NCBI RefSeq assembly: GCF_019399895.1
Contig: NC_091880.1
Location: 2,480,001-2,544,000 of the forward strand
DNA from: Cardiocondyla obscurior
Taxonomy: Eukaryota; Arthropoda; Insecta; Hymenoptera; Formicidae
Direction: 5' to 3'
Length of the DNA: 64,000 bases
Numbering within the stretch: the first letter of the stretch is position 1; every line of letters begins with the position of its first letter. This document shows, piece after piece, positions 36,501 to 47,400 of this stretch. The notes below the pieces were generated by a model. That model searched no databases. It had not been told where the DNA came from and was given only the letters and a program-made list of their open reading frames with translations. The position numbers and the translations under genes were made by a program.

Positions 36501-37969
36501 TCTTTCTTAAAAAGTTTTTTCAATACAATATTCGAGATATAATTATAAATTAAAATTTTATAACGTGTAATATCACTATATAAATTTTCTGAAAAATTAT
36601 AAAATTTATGTAAAAATTTAAATATTGATTAAATAACGATTATAAAATTTATTTCAGAGATATGATTGGTAAAGAGATAATCACGAGGTATACAAGCAAT
36701 TTGCAAACAGACAAAACGTTCTACACGGATAGCAATGGAAGAGAAATGTTAAAACGTGTTAGGAACTATCGACCAACATGGGATTTGAAATTGGAAGAGC
36801 CAATATCGGGAAATTATTATCCTGTCACCAGTAAAATTGCTATCAAAGATGAAAATAAACATTTAAAGTTAAATGTTCTCGTCGATCGTGCACAAGGGGG
36901 AACTAGTTTGCGAGACGGTGCAATCGAACTGATGGTAAATATTTAAGTCTGATGAATGAATTTATATTTGAATTGTTTTCAAAAATTTACTTAATATACA
37001 ACTTTACTTTTAGCTTCATCGACGACTTTTAAAAGACGATGCATTTGGTGTAGGAGAAGCATTGAATGAAACTGCTTTCGGTGCAGGTTTAGTAACGAGA
37101 GGCACACATTATCTCTTTGGGGGTAAAGTTAAGAATGTCGATAAATTCGTATTGAAGGAGAAAGAACTAGCGCTTAAATTGGCTCTACATCCTTGGATCT
37201 TAGGTGCTCCCGTTAATTTGAGCAATATAAAAAATGTATGTGATGTACTTAAAACTTTCGTACGTATAATATTAATTTTTTAATAATTTGGAAAATTTAA
37301 CATAATGGTAACCACCATGAATTCAAATCGATGTAAAATGGAATTTTTAAGATAAGATCAGGATAGTATTTGTGGACGGATAAACTTTCCGTATAATCCA
37401 ATTTTTTAATTTTTTTTTCTAGTTATTCATAATTAAAATAATAAAAAAATTAATATTTATATTGCAGACTTCTGGTCTTAATAAAACATTACCGCCAAAC
37501 GTGCATATTCTTACCTTGGAACCATGGAAAGATGATACAATTCTATTAAGATTAGAACACCTGTTTGAAGTTGGTGAAGCACAGCAGCTCTCTCAACCAG
37601 TAGAAGTTAACATTCAGGCGAGTCTATATTTTATTATAATTATTATTAATATATTTTAAAAAATTAATGATAACTAAAAAATATCGAACAAAAACGTGTA
37701 ATAAAAAAACGTACATATTTTCTATTTTATTTCAACAGGATCTGTTCTCGACGTTCTCGATTGAATCGATTAAAGAGACTACGTTAGGTGCCAATCAATT
37801 ATTAAACGAAAATAAACGTATGACATGGGAACAAGATACGAATGATATTCTCCAAAATGAGGAAGAAAATATGCAGCCCGTGGAGTTTTCTGACAAAGTG
37901 ATCAATGTTCTTTTAAAACCGATGGAAATTAGAACATTTATCTTGAAAGTCAAGCGAAGATCTCTTTAA
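30521..37969 (+). CDS. Lysosomal alpha-mannosidase (GH38)
   Basis: Acid alpha-mannosidase of the lysosome, trimming mannose from N-glycans. Exons: 30521-30673, 30910-31012, 31198-31279, 31505-31690, 31792-31997, 32086-32222, then one of 32546-32679 or 32868-33001, 34684-34897, 34986-35182, 35357-35559, 35680-35879, 36031-36241, 36321-36438, 36658-36934, 37014-37235, 37468-37617, 37739-37969. With one exon of the pair the product is 1007 residues, the usual size (human 1011). A signal peptide (MLRYKLLLLLLSLTFAQF) precedes zinc ligands in PHTHDDVGW (about 68-75), the nucleophile Asp in WQIDPFGHS (about 194), the acid/base loop in the alternative exon, QHHDAVTGT (about 434-442) and the C-terminal GH38 beta domains (GPIPV, FYTDSNGREML, RAQGGTSLRDG, LRLEHLFEVGE). 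Two introns have unusual donors: GTCTCT after 36241 and GC at 37618. The first ATG could also be 30548. Confidence 0.96.
32546..32679 (+). other. Alternative mannosidase exon 7a (acid/base loop)
   Basis: 134-base exon with acceptor GTGCTAG and donor AG/GTATTA, entering in phase 0 and leaving in phase 2. It encodes IDDFLRYAITQRNYYRTN..TMGGDFTYQHAEMYF..LIR. The Asp in TMGGDF corresponds to the acid/base residue of the GH38 family motif. Its partner at 32868-33001 has the same length and phases. Confidence 0.9.
32868..33001 (+). other. Alternative mannosidase exon 7b (acid/base loop)
   Basis: 134-base exon with acceptor TACGCAG and donor AG/GTAAAA. It encodes VEQFLAYAHIQARAYKTN..TMGEDFHYQQSEMVF..LLR, homologous to exon 7a over its whole length at roughly 55-60% identity by eye. 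Because 134 is not a multiple of three, including both exons would shift the frame, and skipping both also would. Confidence 0.9.
33290..34605. repeat. Complex inverted and tandem repeat in a mannosidase intron
   Basis: A module of about 200 bases (TCTCGTTTGG..CAGCTG..CGCCGAGGAAG..TTTTTTCACCTTTACCGGGCAAACATG..CGAGAGATC..GAACGTTTTAG) occurs forward near 33310-33530 and 33650-33848, and in reverse near 33848-34050 and 34180-34370, with a fifth, partial reverse copy near 34520-34605. Spacers of about 150 bases are also repeated in inverted orientation (ATCAAGTGAGCC versus GGTTCACTTGAT). The result is two tandem-repeat arms facing each other across about 33850. No transposase frame. A decayed non-autonomous or fold-back element is likely. 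Confidence 0.8.
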
Positions 37970-38327
37970 TTTTTTACTGAAAAGATTTTTCTTAAACGTA
38001 CACAACTTATTTTTCTTTTTTATCAGTATAAAACGAACGGTATGAACAGAAACATGTATTATTGTATCTTTATTAAATACGAATAATATTATTTTTAATT
38101 TGTCTCTAATAAATTTGGTCACCTATAAATATGTATTTACTTTATTTACTATGTAATTAAATCGCACAAAAAATATATACGTATATTTCATTATTTCTTA
38201 CATGTGTAAATTCGCTACAATTTATACGAAATTTATAAACAAATGCTGTCATGATATAATTATAAAAATACATGAAGAAAAAAAATTAATCTAATAAGAT
38301 ATGTATCATTAATTATATAAACGTGTA
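37970..38327. other. 3' flank of alpha-mannosidase
   Basis: AT-rich 3' UTR and flank; AATAAA-like signals occur (for example ATTAAATACG near 38073). No gene seen. Confidence 0.5.
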
Positions 38328-38575
38328 CACTCACCGTCAGAAATGACATTCGTGGTGCTACGACGGCGGCTAGCGTACGTGATCTTGGCGTGATGTGCGT
38401 CGAATCTCACACGAGGCACGCGCATAAATGTGTTGCGGAGCACCGGTCACAGAGGACTGAGGGAGAACGCGGCCTACTACACCTCCCCGCACTCGGCGGC
38501 CGAGAGAGGGGGAAGTCACGTACGCCAGCCGCCGTCGCCGCTCGTCGCAGCAAATGCCATATCGCTTTTTCAGTG
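38328..38575. mobile_element. TA-flanked MITE, copy 2
   Basis: Shares long blocks with the element at 17460-17719 (CGGCGGCTAG, GAGGACTGAGGGAGAACGCG, CTCGGCGGCCGAGAGAGG, TACGCCAGCCGCCGTCGCCGCTCGTCGCAGCAAAT). The right end TTTTTCAGTG is intact; the left end has decayed to CACTCACCGTCAGAAATG. TA is present on the left (38326-38327), while TG follows on the right. No coding capacity. Confidence 0.85.
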
Positions 38576-39930
38576 TGCATGCATAGTTTGCATACAACTC
38601 ACAATAATTAATAATATTATAATGCACGTAAATATGCGCTTTGATTTTATTCACTTTAAAACAGATAGGTTTAATCTTCGTAAATTATTTTTATTAAAAA
38701 ATTAGAACTAACGCGCGATAAATATTATTGCTAAATACTTCACACAGAACGCAATTTGTAGCGACATTATTATTGACAGCACGTTGGCGTCGAAAATTCG
38801 ACTTAAATATAATTGTCGTCTTTACCAGAAAAATGTAGGAACAACACATTTTGTATTTCTTATTTTCCCACAGTGCGAACGTACAACTTCTAACATATGA
38901 TTGTACGAGTAACACTTTTTACAATCTACAAATGTAATGCATTTCTTCCCCGTTTATGTTCACGAGCACAATATCTGAATGCAAAAAGTGGTAATTGTTT
39001 ACAAAACAGGCACCCGCACCGATTTTGTTGTAACTTTTTTTACGTATAGAAATTATATGGAGTTTTACGATAGAAATAAACCTCGATGGGCGTAAATTAC
39101 ACTTAAAAAAGATTACCTATAAACGAGAAAAATATATATATATGTATATACATACAACAAATGTATTTATCGTACTATATTTATAATATCGAGTAATCTA
39201 ACCTCGACCATTTACGCCTTGGCCCGAAGACGACTCCAAAAGTTTCCTCAGCGTAACACTATCGATAGTTTTGTCGAGTGTTTAATGAGAGCAACACGTG
39301 TACTACTTTGGCACGAAATTAAAAAAATGCACTACAGAGTATTCTTACATTTTGATACATTACATTGTTTGAATACCACGCACTTTCCGAGTGTTCAATG
39401 ATCACGGCCATGATATTCTCAAATGTATGAATGACAAAAGCGTAATATCATATAAATACTTAAACATTCGAGATGATATAAACGCCTGAAAAGTATATAA
39501 AATCTAAGTTTTAACGCCTACAGTCTTATACAGTAAAAATAAAATTAAAAAAAAATAAAAAAAAAATTCTGCGTCTGAAAAAGTAAATCGAATTAAAACA
39601 AAGAATATGTCGTGATATTCTAGCAACGTGTATCTGTAACTGCAACATTCTAAATGTATTATAATTAAATATTTTGCATCGAATATTACATTTTGTACAT
39701 TTTAATTTTCTTGTTCCAATTATAGTATACTAAAAATCTAGCAATTATTTTTCTATACATTAATAATTAAAAGCTGTACAAATAGTGGTCTGTAATAATG
39801 TATAAAATATGACAATTTAACAAAGATATCAATTTTTGCAGCAATTATCAGATGCACTCTCTTTCTAACATTGAACTAATATGCAGATGTGAATAAACAC
39901 TTATTCATTTTACCTTATTTCCAAAAATTA
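38576..39930. other. Intergenic, 3' flank of the SLC17 gene
   Basis: AT-rich DNA between the MITE and the SLC17 stop codon. The last several hundred bases before 39930 are probably its 3' UTR. ORFs at 38.4-38.7 kb are inside or next to the MITE and the one at 39219 lacks any family resemblance. Confidence 0.5.
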
Positions 39931-42900
39931 CTAGAGACGTTCGTTCTCCTCGGCTTCTGTATCAGCTGCATCTTTCGTTAGTGTTTCATTTATTCGTTTT
40001 TCCTCTTCGGAAATAGTAGGAACTTTAGTATGAGTTGAATCATTCCATGGTTGAATTTCCGCAGATCCAAATATCCAAAACAGAATTGTTGCTGATATGA
40101 ACACCACCGCTGATATCCAGAACATTACACGCCATTCGTCTACGCCGTTCTATAAAATAATAAAATATTAAAGAATATAATTAAAATAAAAATCCATAGG
40201 GGGAAACAAAAATTAAATAAATAGACTTAAAAATAATTCCCATAAAAATGTAGATTATACGTTTAAAGTTATCTCATATACATATAATTCTTTTCTCATG
40301 CATTATCAAAGGTTAAAAAATTTCTTTATATTTTTAATGTAATTTTGATGTAGAAAAGTAACATACCTTTTCATTAGTTAAAGCACCAATGATAGGTGGG
40401 ATAATGAATCCGGGGAAACTGCCAAATGTATTCATAATTCCGTATAAAGAACCGGCATAGTTCGGTGCCAAATCTTGATGATTCTGCAAACTGGTTTGGC
40501 AAGCAGCTCCATTAAAGGCCAACGCCAAAATTAACATTATTATCGCAGTTGTAGCATCGCAACCCACATATGTCATCACTATCAGACAAGTTGCCGGTCC
40601 TATATGAGCTGTTAATAATAATCATGAATTTGTAAAAGAATTATGAATTAATTAATTATTAATAAAATACGTTTTAACATCTCTATTTCAAAGTTACAAC
40701 AAATATAACCTAATTTAAACGTTGCAAATTACTTACAGAAAAGCATAAATATTTTTCTTATCAAGGTTAATGATAAGAAATTCTTCCTTCGTACATAATC
40801 ACCCGCTGCTGCAAATAACACTCCAGCGCCTAATCTAGCTATGTAAGGTAATCCAGTTATTGCGCCACCCTATCCATAAAATATTAGAAACGTTTTTAGT
40901 AATGAGAAGATAAAAATAACACTATAGTCATGCAACTTTTTTTAAAACCAAATTGCGAAAACAATACCGATTTCATGTTGAAACCGAGGACTTCCAACGT
41001 GTATTTCGGTCCATTTGTAGCGATGAAATAAATACCCCACATATTTGCAAAATGTGCCCACAATAGCACTAAAAATGGTGGAGATGTTGCAACTGCTTTC
41101 ACTGGTAGCTGAACCTGTATAAAAGATACATACGTTAATTTATTTTATAGTTATTCTGTAATTTTAGTTCGTTTATTATAATTTAATAATTTATTTAACA
41201 AATTAATTTCGCACCTTTTGTTTCGAGACGGTAGTGCCTATTTGTTCCTTTATATAAGTTTTCTCCTTTTCCGTGATACTGGGATGCGATTCCGGCGTGT
41301 CATATATTAAAAATACCCACAAAACATAAAAGACTAACATAAGCCCGCTCGTAACGTAAAATGCAGCTTTCCATCCGTAAGCACTGATTACCGCACCACA
41401 CAAAGCAAATGTTACCACAGTTCCAAATGGGCCACCTTTAAAAAAATTGAACAGTCTACGTGAATATACACATTATAAAAAAAAAATTTTATTGAAAAGC
41501 TAAAGAGATAAATAAAAGAATAGTACCTTGCATAGTCCACACAAACATGCCTTTTTCCCCAGGAGGTACCCATCTGGCAATCATTGCGTGAAGAGCAGGA
41601 TAAACGGCACCCTATTAAAAAATTAATATTTTATTTTTATCGAAGTCTTATATCTGAATTAAAAAAATAGTTTACATGTTTTAATAATCTCGCTTAAAAA
41701 AGATGTATAGATTAATTAAAACTTACTCCGAAGAATCCCATTACAAAACGGAGTGCAAAAACAAAACCATAATGAACCCCAGCAGCCCAAGGCATCAAGA
41801 GATTTAATACTGCGGGTATTAATGTAGCGAATCTAAAATCATAAAAATAAAAAATTAATTTAATAATCGTAAATAAACGATTAGCAGTAAGTAATTTCAT
41901 AAATATATATTTAATATACTTACGCTACAACTTTAGAACCTCCGTATTTTTCGGCTAAGAGTCCAGCTGGGACACTAGCTGGGAGAACACCGTAAAAGTA
42001 TCCTGATAGTAGTAGCCCTTGAATATGTTGATTCCATTCGTAACGCTCTCCAAACTAAAACATGAAAAATCGCATTAGTCATATCACATTTAGAGATGTG
42101 CAATAATTTTAATAATATTTTTCTTAATCATTATAGTGAATTAACGACATATTTATTTGTTTATGAAAATTTTACGAATGCGCACAAACTTACATCTTTG
42201 AGTACAATAGTCTTATTGCCTTTTATATCTGCTACGGTACACGCTGGTCCGACACCACCGTCTTTGCTTGTTGTATTTACCATTGCAACTATACTTATAG
42301 ATAAATTGGTACGAATAACGTAGGAAAACATGCAAGCCAGAAACATCATTGCTCCAAGAATGCCTCTTCGAGGAATCTTCTCTGTAACACACATGAATAT
42401 CTTGTTAGAGAAAAAGTAGAGGAAAACTCTGAATATTCTGCTAAATATTTTTTACGATAAATAATATTATTTACAAGACCATTTATAGATCATTGCATTA
42501 ATCTCTACATTTTTGCGATACTAATATATTTTTTTTTATTAAAATAATCTCACATATACTTCATGCTGGCATATTCAAAAGTGGAGATCGTATAAAGTAA
42601 AGTATTTCTATTTGCTTCATTGTAATCAAAATCGAGAATGACCTTTGAAACAGCACATAATTAATCAAATAATCTTAAATGAAGAATAACGACGTATCTT
42701 CGACAATAAACGTCTTCTATTAAATGTACAGTATCTATCGAAAATAATGCAGCTGCAGTTGCTTACGTATTTTGTGATAAACTATTACGTGATGTAATCA
42801 CTGTTGAGAAGAAAAAACTAAGATATAAATACCAACACAAGATAGAGATGTAATAAAAATAAAAAAATTTTTTTAAGACAATATAATATCATATTTCTAT

Positions 42901-44713
42901 CATTTAAAATAAAATTATCTTACTTCTAATATAATGTCTCGTGAAAATATATAATTGATACTTAATGTCTCACGATTAAACCATAAAATTAATTATTTCA
43001 ATGTGTTTTGGATACTTTGTTTAATATTTACAGATAACGACGACTACAGGTATTTCAAGAGAATACCGTCCAAGGAAAGCATTGACGTAGATTACAAACT
43101 TTAGAAGGTCAGAATACGTAACTACGTGTTTAATCGGATAATTTTGCTTCTTATTTGTATTAATGCTGACTTGTCGCCTTATTGAATTGCTGATAATTAC
43201 GAAGCACGACCAACAACAATCAAATCGCAGTGAGATTGTATTTTTAATTGCATAAATAATACAATAAATAATTAATAAGTATCTGAATTTAATTGAAACG
43301 TTACTTTGCTGTTATAAGCTTAAAATTGAATTTTATTTATATTCTCGGTTGTTTAACGAATTACGTAATCTGATTTCAGTATATTATTTCCGTCATTTTG
43401 AGAGTATTTTTGCAACGTTCACATATTTCATATTGTTGATTCGAGCAGCTAAAGTTTTACAAAATTTAAATAAAAAATTAATGTTTTCGAACTCGTTACG
43501 TTATTCTAGCTCACAGTTTTTCAAAGTCACAGCAAAAATATTTAAATCAACATTACTGCATTCCGTGCCTATCAATCAATTTTGATAAATTATACCGCAA
43601 ATAGCGGTTTGTTTCTACATACATATAATTCTTTAGAAATATAATAAAATACATGCCAGCATTGTATGGCCGTGGCCGAGCTACTTGTCTATCTCGTATA
43701 TCTATTTCTGTTAATTGAACCGAGTAAAATAGCGGCCCGAGTCACAGGTAGTTTCGTACGAAGTCATTTGGAAGATGAAACCGTTGGAAAAATACGAACG
43801 CATTGTGCACATATGTTACGTGTGCGCGTACGCATAATGCGATGCGGCAATGTTTGCTAATTTAAATTTCCGTTCGGATTGAAACGACACGTCGCGAAGT
43901 CGCGGCGTATGTGTAGTCCGATATCATACGTACGTTGGCTATCAATCGCGAAGATTTTTGCACGATTATTCGCGCACGCAAGCAGTTATGCAACGCTTAT
44001 CTTTTTCAATTATGCTTATCACTTAGAAAATTTTGTAACTAATGTGTGTTTTGTAACGTGTATGTGCATGCAAATTGGTATACTATTAATTGCACAAAGT
44101 TTTACTTTACCGAAGAAATAATATCGAGAACAAGATAAATTCTTTTGCTTTAGAAATAATATTTTGCTAAAATATATTAATTAATGTGAATAAAAAAATC
44201 AATAAAATTTCTTTTCACCATTCAGTGCATGAATGCACACAATCAGATGATATGTTTGTCACATTATTCATATTCTATATTTAACTGTACAAAGTATAGA
44301 AAGATATATATACAACGTTGGAATTTGTTTACTGGACATTAGCCAATATATAGATATATATATATATTAGCGAAGATATTAGACACTGACCTACCGACAT
44401 TTACTAGCAAAAAATTGAAACTAATATAGTTTAAATTCACATATGAAAGTAGAATTACGATTTCATTAAAGTACATTGCAATCATAGCATGTGATGTTTA
44501 CAAAGTCATCTGTATTAATTAAAAATACCACAATTACAAAACAATATACATGACCTCCGTTTCTGAAAGAAATTTTATATTTAAATAAAAAAAAATAAAA
44601 TAAAATAAAATAAAGTAAAGAAATAAAAAGAAAAATAAACTCAAAATTGGGAAATTAATTAATAATCATCAAATTGTTCAGTACTTACCGTTAAACTTTC
44701 GGAAGAGAGCCAT
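39931..44713 (-). CDS. SLC17-family MFS transporter (sialin / inorganic phosphate cotransporter-like)
   Basis: Exons on the minus strand: 44689-44713 (MALFRKFN), 42194-42381, 41924-42054, 41727-41832, 41527-41611, 41215-41435, 40968-41114, 40737-40869, 40377-40608 corrected by frame to 40367-40608, and 39931-40149 (TAG). All phases fit and give 498 residues. About 12 hydrophobic segments are visible. SLC17 signatures include RTNLSISIVAMVN with the TM1 Arg, GYFYGVLPASVPAGLLAEKYGG, RFVMGFFGGAVYPALHAMIARW, and NGPKYTLEVLGFNMKSGG; the loop between TM1 and TM2 has candidate N-glycosylation sites (NTT). Family members carry organic anions, sialic acid, phosphate or glutamate with Na+ or H+; the substrate here cannot be told. 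A 2.3-kb first intron separates the 8-codon first exon from the rest. The acidic Glu-rich C-terminus is cytosolic. Confidence 0.93.
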
Positions 44714-47400
44714 TTTCTCTGTTCGTTGTGCGCCGAGAATACGTGATTAATGCAAGATGCTGGGCGTACGGTGTCGACAGTGAGGAAGAAAAATTCGCAC
44801 AATCGTTTAACGTTATCAGACACAAGTTCTCATCGACTAGCGGTTCACTTTGCGACTGAGACCGATTTGCTTCCCGTTTTACAATGTTCAATTGATTTAT
44901 TGTCGGCCTCTTTACGTCATGTTTTCCCGCGGGTTTCGAAGTCGGTGAACGTGACGGTGATCCTCTTCGCCACCTACGCGTTTCACGTGCGTTGGCGTGG
45001 CTCGATACCGTCCTCCGGGTGTACCTCGGTCACGAGGATATCTGTAAAAAAAAAAAAAGAAAACCACGAGATCCGTTATTACGCTCGCAGCACGGACACC
45101 AATCCGCGATTCTATATTTAACTTACGATATTAGAGTCGTCCGAGATTGCGTAATATTGTGTCGGGTGACCACGTGCTGGACCAATACAACGGTGGACTT
45201 TAAACTGGAGTAGGTATGAGAAAGTAGGATCACGCCTGCAAAAATATTTTACAATTAACTTTCAAGAATAAAAAAAAAATAAATAAATAAATATATATAG
45301 ACCTACATAAAGAAAGACAAACATACATATTCCATCCGGATTCTTTATCATTGACGCTGCGTTTTAATCTTTTGTTTGCTCATTTATGCATCAGACATAA
45401 GATAAAAGGGCAACAAAACCTCATTACGACTGCTACTCTTTGTCACACGGAAACATGAAGCTGGGATTTGAATTACAATCGCGTTAGGAATTATAAGAAG
45501 CTATTAAATGACTGAACGTTAGATTAGGTTGTTATTCTACCGTCTTGCTTGTAAAACAATGTTGTATGCTGTGCAATTTCAACTGGTATACATATATGTA
45601 AATGTGCGAAATACGTATCTAGGGACGATTGATAAAATTAATCATAACTCGATCGCTGATTCGATGACACGTTACGACACCCGCCCACGCAACTGTCTAC
45701 TCTACATTGTCAGATATTTTTGTCAAATTAGATTATTTTAATCAGAAAGATTCTATCGGCAAGAATAGCTCGAGCGATAATGCCGCAATTCGCGGAATTC
45801 GTAATAATTTCTCAACTTTTTGCCAGTGTTGAAATAATTCGCAGCGAAACTGTTCCCGCTTACTGTGAAAAATTTTAAGTAGCTGTCGGCGATCTTGTGC
45901 AATTAACGCAATGAACGAGTAATTGCAGAAGAATGTACCATTGATCGTATACGTGATCTTGTTCCGCGTAATAGCCAATTATGTGTAAGATTAATTTACA
46001 TACTCGATGGGTGTTTCTCTACTGATATTTATAGACAATTTGACAAAACACATTGACAACTCGCACCTTCTCTGTCACACTCGCTCGCTGAATTTGGCAG
46101 AGGTGGCCCGACGTTTCTAATTTCGTTTCGGTAGAGAACACGCTGCGATTTACACATGTCGGCTACCGATAAGAAAAAAAAAGAAAAAAAAAAAGAAAAA
46201 ACCCCCCAAACCCGTCAGTGTTAATTTACAATAAATATCACGTAAAAATGATACTTTGATTTATAACTGCATGAGGTAACGGCAAGAAAAGAAACCATTG
46301 TTTTTTTCTTTTTTTTTTACCACGAACTTATCTTTTCTTTCGCAAAGCGATATTTTTGCCTTCGTCGCGATTTTGTCCGTAACTTGATAATCATATGCAC
46401 TCTTGTTTTATTCAATTAAATAAATCGCATTCCTGTCATTGTAAACTGACAGAATATAATTAAAATATTCACGAAGCATATTTTCCATTATTATCTTATT
46501 AAAACAAGATGTCTTCGATACGACGAAATTAATCGATCGGTCTAATAGCCCCGCGCCGAAACGTCCAAATAAATTCGTCACCAAGGACAATAACGATTGA
46601 ACGAGCAATGAACTGTCGACAGTGCCGACGCCACGGTAATAAGCGGTAAAAGGCTTTCATTCATGGGTCACCGGTGACTCAAACAAATTGACGGTCAATC
46701 TCTTAATTCGCGGCTCATAAATCAGCTTGCCCGGTCACTCCTCGGCCTGTTGGTCGCGAGTGAAATTGCGCGCGAAAAACGTGAGTTTTGTGGAGGATCG
46801 ATAGAACGGAAGGAGGCACGGCCGTTCGGCGGGACGCGCAGTTAAAGCGAAAAACATTGCCACGTGTTAAAACAAATGAGAATGATTCATACCTGGAAGT
46901 CCAATTTAATCAGGAGCGAATATGTCGGCGGCTACGTTGATGTGTGGGCTTCCGCAGATCCACGTTTCCCACGCGTTACAGAACGTTGCGTTTCTACACG
47001 ACGAACGGCACAAGCGTTACCGCGAGAGGCTGTAGCACGACTGGCACGACTGAATTGTGGGCAATAATGCAGAGGTGGAACCCTGCGACTGCCGCGCCGC
47101 GGCAGCCACGGTTCTCACGGATCCTACACACACTTGGTCCTTTTTCGTTATAGGCCGGTATTCATAGTCGGGTCACAGTACACTAAGAGACTATCTGATA
47201 GTCACTATCATCATACCGACGCCGTGCAAGTTCGGCGATGGGTATAGGATCCTCTCAAGATCACCTTCGTCAAGGCGGTCTTATATTACATGGATACGAC
47301 AACATTCTGTCGAACAGATAAGCGCATGTGCAGTACCAGCCAATCAGCATGTCCGACGAAACAGATCGACGGATGTATGGAATAGTAGCCTAACGTGTCC
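44714..47400. other. Intergenic between divergent SLC17 and TCF20-like genes, no gene
   Basis: 5' flank of the SLC17 gene, then AT-rich DNA with poly-A/G runs (for example near 46170-46206), grading into GC-rich sequence after about 46.6 kb. None of the ORFs here (44750-45213, 45742-45978, 46408-46608, 46864-47153) has a recognisable domain or supporting splice sites. Confidence 0.5.
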
